64,000 nt of DNA from Thermococcus camini (GTDB taxonomy: Archaea > Methanobacteriota_B > Thermococci > Thermococcales > Thermococcaceae). Below, one piece after another: positions 52,857 through 61,080 of this stretch. Under the pieces are notes generated by a model. That model had not been told where the DNA came from. It saw only the letters and a program-made list of their open reading frames with translations, and ran no database searches. Where the stretch lies: NCBI RefSeq assembly GCF_904067545.1, contig NZ_LR881183.1, positions 1,864,277-1,928,276 on the forward strand, given 5' to 3'. Position 1 is the stretch's first letter; every line of letters begins with the position of its first letter. The position numbers and the translations under genes are program-made.

Positions 52857-53320
52857 CGACACTCATCATCAAGACGACCACCAGGTACCTGACGGCGCTC
52901 ATACTGACGTTTGGAGCATACATCATCCTCCACGGACACCTAACTCCGGGGGGAGGCTTCCAGGGAGGGGCCGTCTTCGCCAGTGGGCTTGCGCTCCTTT
53001 TAGTAGCGTGCGAAAAGGACGTCATAGCGAAGAGGTTCAGAAAGGTTCCGCTCAGCGCCTTTGAGAGCGTAGGCGCTCTTGGCTTTCTGGGAATGGCGAC
53101 ACTCGGCTTCATGGGATACACCTTCTTCAGGAACGTCATAGCCAACAGCGGGTTCCCACTCTTCGGAGACCCGACCCCGATAGGGATAAACCCAGGCTAC
53201 CTGAACACGGGCGGAACGCTGCCGTACATGAACATATTCGTCGGAACGAAGGTTCTGGCCGGATTAACGAGCATAATCCTGGTGTTCTACCTCCTCCTGG
53301 GGGTGAGGAAGGATGAATAA
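52853..53320 (+). CDS. mbhF: Mbh cluster 2 subunit F (MrpB-like)
   Basis: 155 aa, four helices, MrpB signature [20 protein letters not shown] near residues 26-45. Its 3' end overlaps mbhG by eight bases rather than the usual four. Confidence 0.9.
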   Translation: MTTLIIKTTTRYLTALILTFGAYIILHGHLTPGGGFQGGAVFASGLALLLVACEKDVIAKRFRKVPLSAFESVGALGFLGMATLGFMGYTFFRNVIANSGFPLFGDPTPIGINPGYLNTGGTLPYMNIFVGTKVLAGLTSIILVFYLLLGVRKDE

Positions 53321-53678
53321 CGTGATTTTGGTCAACCTCCCGTTCATAGTCGTGGCGCTCCTGCTGGCGGTGGGGTTCTACACGGTAGGCTTCAAGCGGA
53401 ACCTCATCAAGGTCGTCATAGGCATTGAAATCCTTGAGGGAGCGGTCAACCTGTTTCTGATAGCCCTCGGCTACGTCAAAGGCGCCTACGCCCCGATATA
53501 CACCATGGCACCGAAGGAAGCCGTTAACAACATGGTTCTGCCAACGCCTCAAGCATTAACCCTGACGAGCATCGTCATAGGCGTCGCAGTATCGGCCCTC
53601 ATGCTCGCCTTCGCCGTCAACATCTACCGCCACTACGGAACCCTTGACGTTACAAAGGTCAGGAGGCTGAAAGGATGA
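53313..53678 (+). CDS. mbhG: Mbh cluster 2 subunit G (MrpC/NuoK-like)
   Basis: 121 aa, three helices. KRNLIKVVIGIEILEGAVNL and PQALTLTSIVIGVAVSALML match NuoK-type subunits. The conserved membrane glutamate is in GIEILEG. Confidence 0.9.
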   Translation: MNNVILVNLPFIVVALLLAVGFYTVGFKRNLIKVVIGIEILEGAVNLFLIALGYVKGAYAPIYTMAPKEAVNNMVLPTPQALTLTSIVIGVAVSALMLAFAVNIYRHYGTLDVTKVRRLKG

Positions 53679-55228
53679 TCGAGCATTTACCGGCGCTCAT
53701 GATAGCCGTGCCCCTTTTCGGGGCGTTCGTCGCACCGCTGTTCAAAAAGAAGGGCAACGCCGCCGCAGTGTGGGCCATCATAATCACCGCGGTTACGCTG
53801 GGCATGGGGCTGCTGCTCGTCAAGGAAGTGCTCGCGAGAGGTATGATGGTGTACGTCTTCGGGGCGGACAACCCGACCCTCGTTCTGCCTTCCGGCTACA
53901 GGGTTCCGGTGAGGATAATCTTCGAGGTCGACGCGATAGGGGCTTTCATGGCGCTCTCAGCGACGCTCATGAGCTTCATCGGCGCGCTCTACTCATACAG
54001 CCACGTGAAGAACGAGACCGGCCTTGAGAAGTACTACGCACTGCTTCTCCTCCTCGAGGTCGGTATCCTGGGCATGGTCCTGACGGGAGACCTGTTCAAC
54101 CTGTTCGTGTTCCTTGAGATAGCCGGAATAGCAGGTTCGGCGCTGGTAGGCTTCAGAAACTACAGGGGAGAGGCGAGCGAGGCAGGGATCAAGTACCTCA
54201 TAGTCAGCGCGGTCGCTTCGCTGATGGTGCTGTTCTCGATAGGCCTGCTCTACGGCCAGTACGGAAACCTCAACATGGCCTACCTGAGCACTCAGATAAG
54301 CTTCAACACCGTCGACATGATAGCCCTCGGAATACTCTTCGCGTCCTTCGCGATGAAGTGCGGTTCCGTGCCGACCCACCACTGGGTCCCCGATGCCTAC
54401 ACCGAGGTCCCCTCGGGAATCAACCCCACGCTGCTGGTGGCGACCTACGCGAGCCTCTACGCCCTCTTCAGGGTGAGCTTCAGCCTCTTCGGTAAGGTAA
54501 CCGTGAACATGAGCAGCCTCGGGTGGATAATGAGCAGCCTCGGAGTCCTCACGATGTTCATAGGCGTCACCATGGCGCTCGTCCAGAAGGACGTCAAGAG
54601 GCTCATGAGCTACCACGCGATTTCGCAGACCGGCTACATGCTCCTCGGCGTTGGCGTTGGCCTGGCCGTTCTCAACGACCCGGCAAAACTCGCCGCCTTC
54701 GGAAGGGACGCGATGGCAGGTGGAATATTCCACATAATCAACCACATCATCTACAAGAGCCTCCTCCTCATGACCGCTGGGGCGCTCTTCTACGTCACCG
54801 GGACGAGGAACCTCAACGAGATGGGCGGCCTGGCCAGGAAGATGCCCTACACAACAATAGCGTTCATAGTCGGTGCCGCGGCAATATCGGGGATACCGCC
54901 CTTCAACGGCTTTGCCAGTAAGTTCCTCATCTACGAGACGTCCTACCAGCTCAGCCCGATATTCGCGGTGTTCGCGATGGTCACGAGCGTTCTGACCTTA
55001 GCGTCCTTTGTCAAGGTCTTTGCCTCGGCCTTCCTTGGGCCGCCGGTCAAGAAGTACGAAGAGGTAAGGGAGGTTCCGAGGAGCATGGTAGTGGCGATGC
55101 TAATCCTGGCGGCGCTGTGTATCCTCTTCGGTCTGTTTCCGAACGTTGTGCTGGACAAGCTGGTGTACCCGGCAGTTGACGCGCTGCTGAAGCTGAGCAG
55201 TTACCAGACGTGGGGTGGTCTGCCATGA
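53675..55228 (+). CDS. mbhH: Mbh cluster 2 subunit H (MrpD/NuoN antiporter-like)
   Basis: 517 aa, about fourteen helices: ETGLEKYYALLLLLEVGILG (key glutamate), LTGDLFNLFVFLEIAGIAGS, GSVPTHHWVPDAYTEVPSGI and LVQKDVKRLMSYHAISQTGY. The family core is conserved, but many channel-lining residues differ from cluster 1 (THHWVPDAYTEVP against VHMWLADAHPAAP), so ion preference could differ. Confidence 0.92.
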   Translation: MIEHLPALMIAVPLFGAFVAPLFKKKGNAAAVWAIIITAVTLGMGLLLVKEVLARGMMVYVFGADNPTLVLPSGYRVPVRIIFEVDAIGAFMALSATLMSFIGALYSYSHVKNETGLEKYYALLLLLEVGILGMVLTGDLFNLFVFLEIAGIAGSALVGFRNYRGEASEAGIKYLIVSAVASLMVLFSIGLLYGQYGNLNMAYLSTQISFNTVDMIALGILFASFAMKCGSVPTHHWVPDAYTEVPSGINPTLLVATYASLYALFRVSFSLFGKVTVNMSSLGWIMSSLGVLTMFIGVTMALVQKDVKRLMSYHAISQTGYMLLGVGVGLAVLNDPAKLAAFGRDAMAGGIFHIINHIIYKSLLLMTAGALFYVTGTRNLNEMGGLARKMPYTTIAFIVGAAAISGIPPFNGFASKFLIYETSYQLSPIFAVFAMVTSVLTLASFVKVFASAFLGPPVKKYEEVREVPRSMVVAMLILAALCILFGLFPNVVLDKLVYPAVDALLKLSSYQTWGGLP

Positions 55229-55578
55229 CCTGGATTGAGAGCCTTACGCTGAACTCGCCGTCGGGCTTCTGGAACCCGATAGTCTGGCTGGCGTTCCTGG
55301 TTGTCTTCGCGGTCATCGGTTACCTCATTTATTCGCGCGGAAACAGGAGCTACAAGTCCAACACTGACCAGGTGAAGCCCTTCCTGAGCGGCAACGAGGT
55401 TGAGGACGTGGAAGAAATCCGCGTAAGGGCGGGGGACATATACTGGGGCTTCATCGAGGCGCTCAAGGGCTACTACAGCGTCCTCATGAGGATGCACAGC
55501 GGAGACCTCAGGGACTACATACTCTGGTACCTCGGACTCGGTGCCGTAATCTTGTTCGTCCTCGTGGGGGGTGTGTGA
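55225..55578 (+). CDS. mbhI: Mbh cluster 2 subunit I
   Basis: 117 aa from ATG 55225, overlapping the mbhH stop. First helix PIVWLAFLVVFAVIGYLIYS, loop with KPFLSGNEVEDVEEIRV (parallel to FLSGEDQDEVIPQ of cluster 1) and a last helix YLGLGAVILFVLVGGV. Confidence 0.85.
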   Translation: MTWIESLTLNSPSGFWNPIVWLAFLVVFAVIGYLIYSRGNRSYKSNTDQVKPFLSGNEVEDVEEIRVRAGDIYWGFIEALKGYYSVLMRMHSGDLRDYILWYLGLGAVILFVLVGGV

Positions 55579-56025
55579 ATGGGGAAGCTGACCAACTTTA
55601 AACGCTCCCTCTGGGTTTTCCATGCCTCCGGAGGGAGCTGTAACGCCTGCGATATCGAGATTATAGCCGCGTTAACACCGCGCTACGACGCCGAGCGCTT
55701 TGGAATCAAACTCGTCGGAAGTCCAAGGCACGCTGATGTCCTCCTCGTAACCGGGGCCATTCCAAGGGACTTCGCCGACAAGCTGAGGCGCATATACGAG
55801 CAGATGCCCGACCCAAAAGCCGTCGTGGTCATCGGGAACTGCGGAACCACCGGCGGAGTGTTCTACGACTCCTACAACATAGCCGGCCCGATAGACGAGA
55901 TAATCCCTGTGGACGTCTACGTTCCGGGATGTCCGCCGAGGCCGGAGGCAATAATAGACGGCGTTGTGAAGGCTTGGCTAAAGATAGAGAAACTGGAAAA
56001 GGAGCTGGAGGGGAAGAAAGAATGA
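55579..56025 (+). CDS. mbhJ: Mbh cluster 2 small hydrogenase subunit J
   Basis: 148 aa. The four cluster cysteines are kept: SGGSCNACDIEIIAAL, GNCGTTGGVF and PGCPPRPEAI. It lacks the 25-residue N-terminal extension of the cluster 1 protein and starts right after the mbhI stop. Confidence 0.92.
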   Translation: MGKLTNFKRSLWVFHASGGSCNACDIEIIAALTPRYDAERFGIKLVGSPRHADVLLVTGAIPRDFADKLRRIYEQMPDPKAVVVIGNCGTTGGVFYDSYNIAGPIDEIIPVDVYVPGCPPRPEAIIDGVVKAWLKIEKLEKELEGKKE

Positions 56026-56585
56026 GGGAACCAATGAGCGCGGAAGATGTCCTCGAGAGGCTCCAGGAGGCGCTCGGGGAGGCCATACTCTCCCACGAGA
56101 TCAGGGAGTACACCATGGGCGTCAGGAGGAAGAGAACGTACAGGGAGCTGTGGATAGAGATAGACCCGGAGGCCTTCAGAAAGGCCGTCGAAGTCATGTT
56201 CGAGCTTGACTACCCGCACCTGCACTTCATAACAGGAGAGGACGACGGGGGCGACTCTCTGAGGATGGTCTACTCCTTCGGCCTGTTCTGGGCCATTCCC
56301 TGGGGAGAGCTCAGCGTCACCATACGCTTCAACCTTCCAAAGGATAACCTAGTCCTGCCGACGATAACCGACCTGATGCCCGGGGCGGAGACAAACGAGA
56401 GGGAAATCAGGGAGATGCTGGGCGTTGAGTTCGAGGGACTGAAGAACAAGAGGCACCTCTTCCTGCCGGACGACTGGCCCGAGGGCAAGTACCCCTGGAG
56501 GAAGGACGAGCACGGCGTCGAGGACATGGTGAAGCACACCCACAGGAGCGTGAACGAAATAAGGAAGATGAGGGGTGAGGAGTGA
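56022..56585 (+). CDS. mbhK: Mbh cluster 2 subunit K (NuoC-like)
   Basis: 187 aa from ATG 56022. NuoC features LPTITDLMPGAETNEREIRE and HLFLPDDWPEGKYPW. The first 50 residues are more divergent from cluster 1 than the rest. Confidence 0.9.
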   Translation: MREPMSAEDVLERLQEALGEAILSHEIREYTMGVRRKRTYRELWIEIDPEAFRKAVEVMFELDYPHLHFITGEDDGGDSLRMVYSFGLFWAIPWGELSVTIRFNLPKDNLVLPTITDLMPGAETNEREIREMLGVEFEGLKNKRHLFLPDDWPEGKYPWRKDEHGVEDMVKHTHRSVNEIRKMRGEE

Positions 56586-57823
56586 TGGCGAAAACCCAGT
56601 ACTACGTCCCCGTCGGGCCCATTCATCCCGCACTGAAAGAGCCTATAAGGGTTGAGGCTAAGGTCGAGGGAGAAAAAATAGTCGAGGTGGACGTCAAGAG
56701 GGGCTTCGCCCACAGGGGAATAGAGTACATGGGCATGAAGAGGAACGCGATACAGACGCTCTACCTCTCGGAGAGGATATGCGGAATCTGCTCGATATCG
56801 CACCCCTATGCCTTCGTCATAGGAAGCGAGAAGGCCCTGGGAATAGAGGCTCCACCAAGGGCCCAGTACATAAGGACGATAATAGGCGAACTGGAGAGGA
56901 TCCACAGCCACATACTCTGGCTCGGTGTGGTTGCCCACGAAATGGGCTTCGACTCCCTCCTGTTCTGGACATGGAAGGGCAGGGAAAAGGTTCTCGATAT
57001 ACTTGAGCTCCTCACAGGAAACAGGATAAACTACTCCGTGTTCATGATAGGCGGCGTCAGGAGGGATATCAAGGAGAGCCACGTAAAGGCCCTCAAGGAC
57101 ATGATAAGCTACTACAGGATATTCAACGAGGAAATGAAGGAGGTTTTCCTCTCAGACCCGGTTTACAAGGCGAGAACGAGAGGAGTTGCCCAGCTCTCCA
57201 AGAAGATGGCGCTTGAGCTGAACGCAGTCGGACCGGTGGCAAGGGCCGCTGGAGTAAGGATGGACGTCAGGCAGGACATACCATACGACGCATACGCCGA
57301 CATCGGGGTCAGGGCGGTGGTTCCCCAGGACATAGTCGGCGAGGCCAGGGGAGATGCGTACGACATAACCATGGTGAGGCTCTACGAGATAGACCAGAGC
57401 CTCGACATCATCGAGTACTGCCTGGAGGAGATGCCAGAGGGCAAGATAATGGCCATTCCGAACTACGTGGCGCTTCTTGCAAAGATAAGGAGAACCCAAG
57501 GCGAGGCCATCGGAGCCCACGAGGCACCTCGCGGTGAGGTCATCCACTACTTCAAATACGGCAACAAGCGCGACGGACCGGTCGTCTGGAAGGTAATAGC
57601 TCCAAGCTACAACAACATCAACACGTGGAAACCCCTTCTCCTCGGCGCCGAGGTGGCGGACATACCTATAGTTGTCGCCTACATCGACCCGTGCATGTGC
57701 TGCAACGACAGGGTTGCCGTTGTCAGGGACGAGGACGGCAGGATAATCGACCCAGCAACTCTCCATAGGAAGGCGGTTGAGAAAACAAGGAAGCTCAGGG
57801 AAGAGCTGGGGGTGAGAGAATGA
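56585..57823 (+). CDS. mbhL: Mbh cluster 2 large [NiFe] hydrogenase subunit L
   Basis: 412 aa from ATG 56585 (GGTGAGGAG just upstream; GTG 56582 is also in frame). NiFe ligands intact: ERICGICSISHPY (near residues 66 and 69) and YIDPCMCCNDRVAV (near 370 and 373; an extra cysteine makes CMCC). All four cysteines rule out the Mbx-type sulfur reductase, which has lost two. It lacks a long tail after the second pair (ends REELGVRE), unlike the cluster 1 protein. Confidence 0.95.
   Translation: MAKTQYYVPVGPIHPALKEPIRVEAKVEGEKIVEVDVKRGFAHRGIEYMGMKRNAIQTLYLSERICGICSISHPYAFVIGSEKALGIEAPPRAQYIRTIIGELERIHSHILWLGVVAHEMGFDSLLFWTWKGREKVLDILELLTGNRINYSVFMIGGVRRDIKESHVKALKDMISYYRIFNEEMKEVFLSDPVYKARTRGVAQLSKKMALELNAVGPVARAAGVRMDVRQDIPYDAYADIGVRAVVPQDIVGEARGDAYDITMVRLYEIDQSLDIIEYCLEEMPEGKIMAIPNYVALLAKIRRTQGEAIGAHEAPRGEVIHYFKYGNKRDGPVVWKVIAPSYNNINTWKPLLLGAEVADIPIVVAYIDPCMCCNDRVAVVRDEDGRIIDPATLHRKAVEKTRKLREELGVRE
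57808..57823 (+). repeat. 16-bp direct repeat, left copy
   Basis: GGGGGTGAGAGAATGA, covering the ribosome site and stop/start junction at the end of mbhL; identical to 58047-58062, 239 bases away. Confidence 0.85.
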
Positions 57824-58062
57824 ACGGCGGCATCGTTCATGAGGGGTGCATGGGGACCACGGCCATTCGTGAGGCTCACACCCACCCTGAGTCCGGAGGG
57901 CGCACTTTAAGAGTGAGCAAATGGACAATGGACACTATTGAGGCACCCACCAGCGGAAAAGCCGGTTTTGGAGTTAGAAAAATTCCGCCATCCGTCAAGG
58001 ACGTTCGAACGACAGTGAGAACGGCGCTTTCGTCAGAAAGGACTGAGGGGGTGAGAGAATGA
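57820..58062 (+). CDS. Insert ORF between mbhL and mbhM of cluster 2, 80 aa
   Basis: An open frame exactly fills the gap, coupled by ATGA overlaps at both ends. The peptide (MNGGIVHEGCMGTTAIREAH ... SSERTEGVRE) is polar, rich in T, R, G and H, has no helix or iron-sulfur motif, and has no counterpart in cluster 1 or in standard Mbh operons. The 239-bp segment is bounded by perfect 16-bp direct repeats. It may be an insertion that happens to keep an open frame, or an added small subunit. Confidence 0.4.
   Translation: MNGGIVHEGCMGTTAIREAHTHPESGGRTLRVSKWTMDTIEAPTSGKAGFGVRKIPPSVKDVRTTVRTALSSERTEGVRE
58047..58062 (+). repeat. 16-bp direct repeat, right copy
   Basis: Same 16 bases as 57808-57823; supplies the ribosome site and start of mbhM. 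Confidence 0.85.
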
Positions 58063-59024
58063 CCCCTGAAACGTTGCTGTATGCCTTCACCTTCCCCGTG
58101 CTGGGGGTCTTCCTCGGGCTGGTCTACAAGGGTATAGACAGGCGCTTCTCGGCGAGGCTGACCTCCAGGATAGGCCCACCCATAAGACAGCCTTTCTGGG
58201 ACGTAGGGAAACTCCTCCTGAAGGAGACCGTCGTTCCCGAGAACGCGGTGGCATGGATATTCAACGCCATGCCGATAGTTTCCTTCGCGGCCTCGATGAC
58301 CCTGCTCCTCTACATACCCTTCGGAGTGCTCAAGGCCCCGCTGGAGGGCTACGGAGACTTAATCGTCATACTCTACCTGCTAACCCTACAGTCGCTGGCA
58401 ATGGCCATAGGCGGCTTCGCCTCAGGAAGTCCGTTCTCATCGGTGGGTGCGCAGAGGGAAATGGTGCTCATGATGAGCTACGAGATGCCGCTGGCGACGG
58501 TCATAGTCGGCTTCGCCGTGCTCTACCGGAGCTTCTCGCTGACGACCATAGCGAGCACACCGGTGTGGGGCGTCGCGGGCCCGCTCGCCGCCATGGGAGT
58601 GCTGCTGCTCCTCGTGGCGCTCCTTGCGGTTACACCCGCAGAGCTGGCGAAACTGCCCTTCGACATTGCAGAGGCCGAGACGGAGATATGTGAGGGTATG
58701 CTCGCCGAGTACAGCGGGAGGAACCTGGCACTGTTCTACCTCTCCGATGCCGTCAGGGGCTTCGCCATGGCGGCGCTGGAGGTGGTGCTGTTCTTCCCGT
58801 TCACGCTGACGAGCATGCTGAACCTAAGCCTCACTGGAACAGCATACTACGCCGTCGAGGCGTTGTGGTTCCTCTTCAAGGTGCTGGCGATATACCTGCT
58901 GGCGATAACGCTGGTCAGGACGTCCTTCGCCAGGTTCAGGATAGAGCAGGCATCCAGGGTGTTCTGGGTCTACGTCAACATCATAGCGCTCGTCGGACTC
59001 GCGCTGGTATGGCTGGGGGTGTGA
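58059..59024 (+). CDS. mbhM: Mbh cluster 2 subunit M (NuoH-like)
   Basis: 321 aa, eight helices. RIGPPIRQPFWDVGKLLLKE, GAQREMVLMMSYEMPLATVI and LPFDIAEAETEICEGMLAEY are NuoH motifs. Three bases separate it from mbhN. Confidence 0.93.
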   Translation: MTPETLLYAFTFPVLGVFLGLVYKGIDRRFSARLTSRIGPPIRQPFWDVGKLLLKETVVPENAVAWIFNAMPIVSFAASMTLLLYIPFGVLKAPLEGYGDLIVILYLLTLQSLAMAIGGFASGSPFSSVGAQREMVLMMSYEMPLATVIVGFAVLYRSFSLTTIASTPVWGVAGPLAAMGVLLLLVALLAVTPAELAKLPFDIAEAETEICEGMLAEYSGRNLALFYLSDAVRGFAMAALEVVLFFPFTLTSMLNLSLTGTAYYAVEALWFLFKVLAIYLLAITLVRTSFARFRIEQASRVFWVYVNIIALVGLALVWLGV

Positions 59025-59027
59025 AGC

Positions 59028-59519
59028 ATGGTGAACAAGATGATGTTCGTCCTCCTCAAGCAGCTCGTCAAGAGACCAGCCACAAACCCGTTCCCGGTCA
59101 AGCATGCTCCCGCTAACGTCACTGCCCTAATAGAGAAGGTGCAGAAGGGCGAAGTCCAGATAAACCCGCCCGTTCCGGTTCCCGAAGGGTTCAGGGGTAA
59201 GCTGGTCTATGACCCTGAGAGATGCATAGGCTGCAGGCTGTGCATAATGGTCTGCCCGGCGGATGCCATGGAGTGGGTACCGGAGCTCAAGAAGATAAGG
59301 CACTACGTCTCGCGCTGCATGTTCTGCGCCCTCTGCGTCGATGTCTGTCCGGGCAAGAAGTTCCCCGGCGAGGAGAAGGCCGTCAAGGCGCTCAGGATGA
59401 GCGAGGAGTTCCTGCTGGCGGATTACGACAAGTACAGCAACAACCTGATAGAGGAGCCGCCGGAGGCAAAGGAACTATTTAAAAAAGAGGTGAAGGAGGC
59501 AGTGGAGTCAGAAGGCTAG
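59028..59519 (+). CDS. mbhN: Mbh cluster 2 ferredoxin-like subunit N (NuoI-like)
   Basis: 163 aa. Two [4Fe-4S] motifs: RCIGCRLCIMVCPAD and RCMFCALCVDVCPGK; the second is followed by an insertion (KFPGEEKAVKA) absent in cluster 1, and the N-terminal linker is about 20 residues longer. Electron entry point from ferredoxin. Last gene of the operon. Confidence 0.93.
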   Translation: MVNKMMFVLLKQLVKRPATNPFPVKHAPANVTALIEKVQKGEVQINPPVPVPEGFRGKLVYDPERCIGCRLCIMVCPADAMEWVPELKKIRHYVSRCMFCALCVDVCPGKKFPGEEKAVKALRMSEEFLLADYDKYSNNLIEEPPEAKELFKKEVKEAVESEG

Positions 59520-59524
59520 CGTGA

Positions 59525-59551
59525 GCCGGGCATCCGGCCCTCTTTTATTTA
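59525..59551 (+). terminator. Terminator after hydrogenase cluster 2
   Basis: GCCGG / CCGGC hairpin with a GCAT loop, then a T-rich TCTTTTATTTA, seven bases after the mbhN stop. Confidence 0.6.
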
Positions 59552-59625
59552 GTGTTGTCACACAACCCACGATAATTGTTACCATCAAAGGATCCAAGAA
59601 AAGGGACAAGGAATAAAACCGAATT

Positions 59626-60120
59626 TCAGGAACGGTCCTTTTTTCTTGTCAGCTCCTCGTACCTCTGACGGAGCATCTCGTAGTGTCCCCGCTCAACCTC
59701 TGCCAGTCTGGAGTAGAGCTCTCTCAGCCGCTCGCCATCAACCCTCTCCGCGAGCAGCTTATAGGATTCATGGGCTATCAGCTCGCTCTCCATCGCGGCT
59801 TTAAGAACCTCTTCCAGCTGGTCGGCCCTCTCGAACTCCTCGAGGACTGGGAGAACCTCAAGTGGAGGGAGATTGCTCACGGGCTTCCGGCCGTATTTGG
59901 ATTCAAACTGTGCCTCAAGCTCCTTCGCATGGGCAAGCGAGTCCTCGGCCAGCTTCTCAAATGTTCTCACAAGCTCCTCTCCGAGACCCAGGTTCCGGGC
60001 ACGTCTCGCGAGCTCGCGGTAGAATTCCGCCTCCTCCTTCTCACCCTCTATCCAGTACGCAAGGGCCTCTTCATAACTCAGTTTTGAAAGGGCATCGACG
60101 ACCTCGTGGACACCGTACAT
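59626..60120 (-). CDS. Rubrerythrin-like di-iron (ferritin-like) protein
   Basis: 164 aa from ATG 60120 (GGGG eight to eleven bases upstream; ATG 60126 and the frame to 60171 are less likely because a TATA-like AGCTTATTAGG lies at about 60153-60163). Four-helix pattern with metal-ligand candidates in EGEKEEAEFYRELA, EDSLAHAKELEAQ, ESELIAHESYKLL and EVERGHYEMLRQ. No rubredoxin domain. Such proteins detoxify peroxide in anaerobes; function is inferred from the fold. Confidence 0.75.
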   Translation of the reverse strand: MYGVHEVVDALSKLSYEEALAYWIEGEKEEAEFYRELARRARNLGLGEELVRTFEKLAEDSLAHAKELEAQFESKYGRKPVSNLPPLEVLPVLEEFERADQLEEVLKAAMESELIAHESYKLLAERVDGERLRELYSRLAEVERGHYEMLRQRYEELTRKKDRS

Positions 60121-60167
60121 TCCCATCCCCCGTAAGGATAGCCCGCAGGGCCTAATAAGCTTTAGGT

Positions 60168-60347
60168 TCATCTAACGAGCCATATCGAGAGGAACATGAC
60201 GATGTAAGCTATTATGCTGATGGCTATGTGAATCCGTATCCATGCATCCCTGCGCTTGGAGAGAAAGATAAACGCTCCGCTGACCATGGCCAGACTCATG
60301 AGGGCAAAGGCTGCATAGCCCAGTGTGTAATGGTCAAAGCTAACCAT
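60168..60347 (-). CDS. Two-helix membrane protein, possible heme binder
   Basis: 59 aa from ATG 60347 (MVSFDHYTLGYAAFALMSLA), overlapping the SagB-like gene by eight bases. Helices LGYAAFALMSLAMVSGAFIF and IHIAISIIAYIVMFLSIWLV are each preceded by a histidine (DHYT, IRIHIA), as in half of a cytochrome b561-like bundle. Heme binding is inference. The overlap means co-translation with the oxidoreductase. Confidence 0.6.
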   Translation of the reverse strand: MVSFDHYTLGYAAFALMSLAMVSGAFIFLSKRRDAWIRIHIAISIIAYIVMFLSIWLVR

Positions 60348-61047
60348 TCGGAACACCCACCGGAAAGATGTAGAGTGGAACACCCTCGGTTCCAACTACT
60401 CCAGCAACCTGGTCATCGTAGAATGCCCCGACCGCAACGGTTCCGAGGTTTAGAGCTGTCGCTTGGAGGTAGATGTTCTGGCCTATGTGGCCAGCCTCCA
60501 TGTGGACGTATCTGACACCCCGTTCTCCGTAGTATGAGGTCGTCCTAGAGTAGTACGCCACCAAAACGATGTCTACCGCGGCCCTCCCGACCCACGACTG
60601 GTCCAGCGCAGCCTTCTGGAGGGCCCTCCTCCAGTCCCCCTTTCTCACCAGAACCAGCGTGTGGTTGAAGGGGTCGTATCGGTAGATACCCGGTTCGAGG
60701 CCTTCAACGTTTCCGACCACCACGTAAACCTCGAAGGGGTAGGTTGCCCCGGCACTGGGGGCCGAGCGGTACTTCCGCCGATCTGTTATTCCCTGGGCCG
60801 CCCACAGGAGCTGGGAGAGCTGCTCAAGGGTCAACGGTTCGTTCCTGTACGAGCGGATGCTTCTCCGCTTTGCTATGGCCTCCTCAACGCTCATCTCTCC
60901 AGTCAATCTCGGCTCAGGGAGAACAACAACCTCACCAGAGATTCTCTCACCTCCCTCTTTCCAAATAACGTGGGGCTTAACGAAAAGAAGAACCGAAGAA
61001 ACCACGACCAAGGCGATAACCAGGTACGAAACTCGCTTGACGTTCAT
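60340..61047 (-). CDS. SagB-type nitroreductase-family oxidoreductase, membrane-anchored
   Basis: 235 aa. N-terminal helix (YLVIALVVVSSVLLFV), then a nitroreductase fold: AIAKRRSIRSYRNEPLTLEQ, LLWAAQGIT, SAPSAGATYPFEVYVVV, VGRAAVDIVLVAYYSRTTS and HMEAGHIGQNIYLQATALNL, the SagB/ThcOx subtype that uses FMN. No azole-peptide precursor or YcaO gene is near, so it is more likely a general flavin oxidoreductase facing outward. A TATA-like CTAAAATAGG at about 61068-61078 makes the transcript leaderless. Confidence 0.85.
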   Translation of the reverse strand: MNVKRVSYLVIALVVVSSVLLFVKPHVIWKEGGERISGEVVVLPEPRLTGEMSVEEAIAKRRSIRSYRNEPLTLEQLSQLLWAAQGITDRRKYRSAPSAGATYPFEVYVVVGNVEGLEPGIYRYDPFNHTLVLVRKGDWRRALQKAALDQSWVGRAAVDIVLVAYYSRTTSYYGERGVRYVHMEAGHIGQNIYLQATALNLGTVAVGAFYDDQVAGVVGTEGVPLYIFPVGVPNG

Positions 61048-61080
61048 GTTTATGAATTCGACTTCATCCTATTTTAGGCT

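Noticed and set aside
51175-59519. Second cluster as Mbx-type sulfane reductase
   Set aside because: Mbx has two H subunits and has lost two large-subunit cysteines; this cluster has one H, gene order A-N as in Mbh, and both CxxC pairs.
51175-59519. Second cluster as formate- or CO-linked hydrogenase
   Set aside because: No formate dehydrogenase, formate transporter or CO dehydrogenase gene lies next to it within the window.
60340-61047. SagB-like gene as part of an azole-peptide (TOMM) cluster
   Set aside because: No YcaO cyclase, E1-like partner or short precursor peptide was found nearby.
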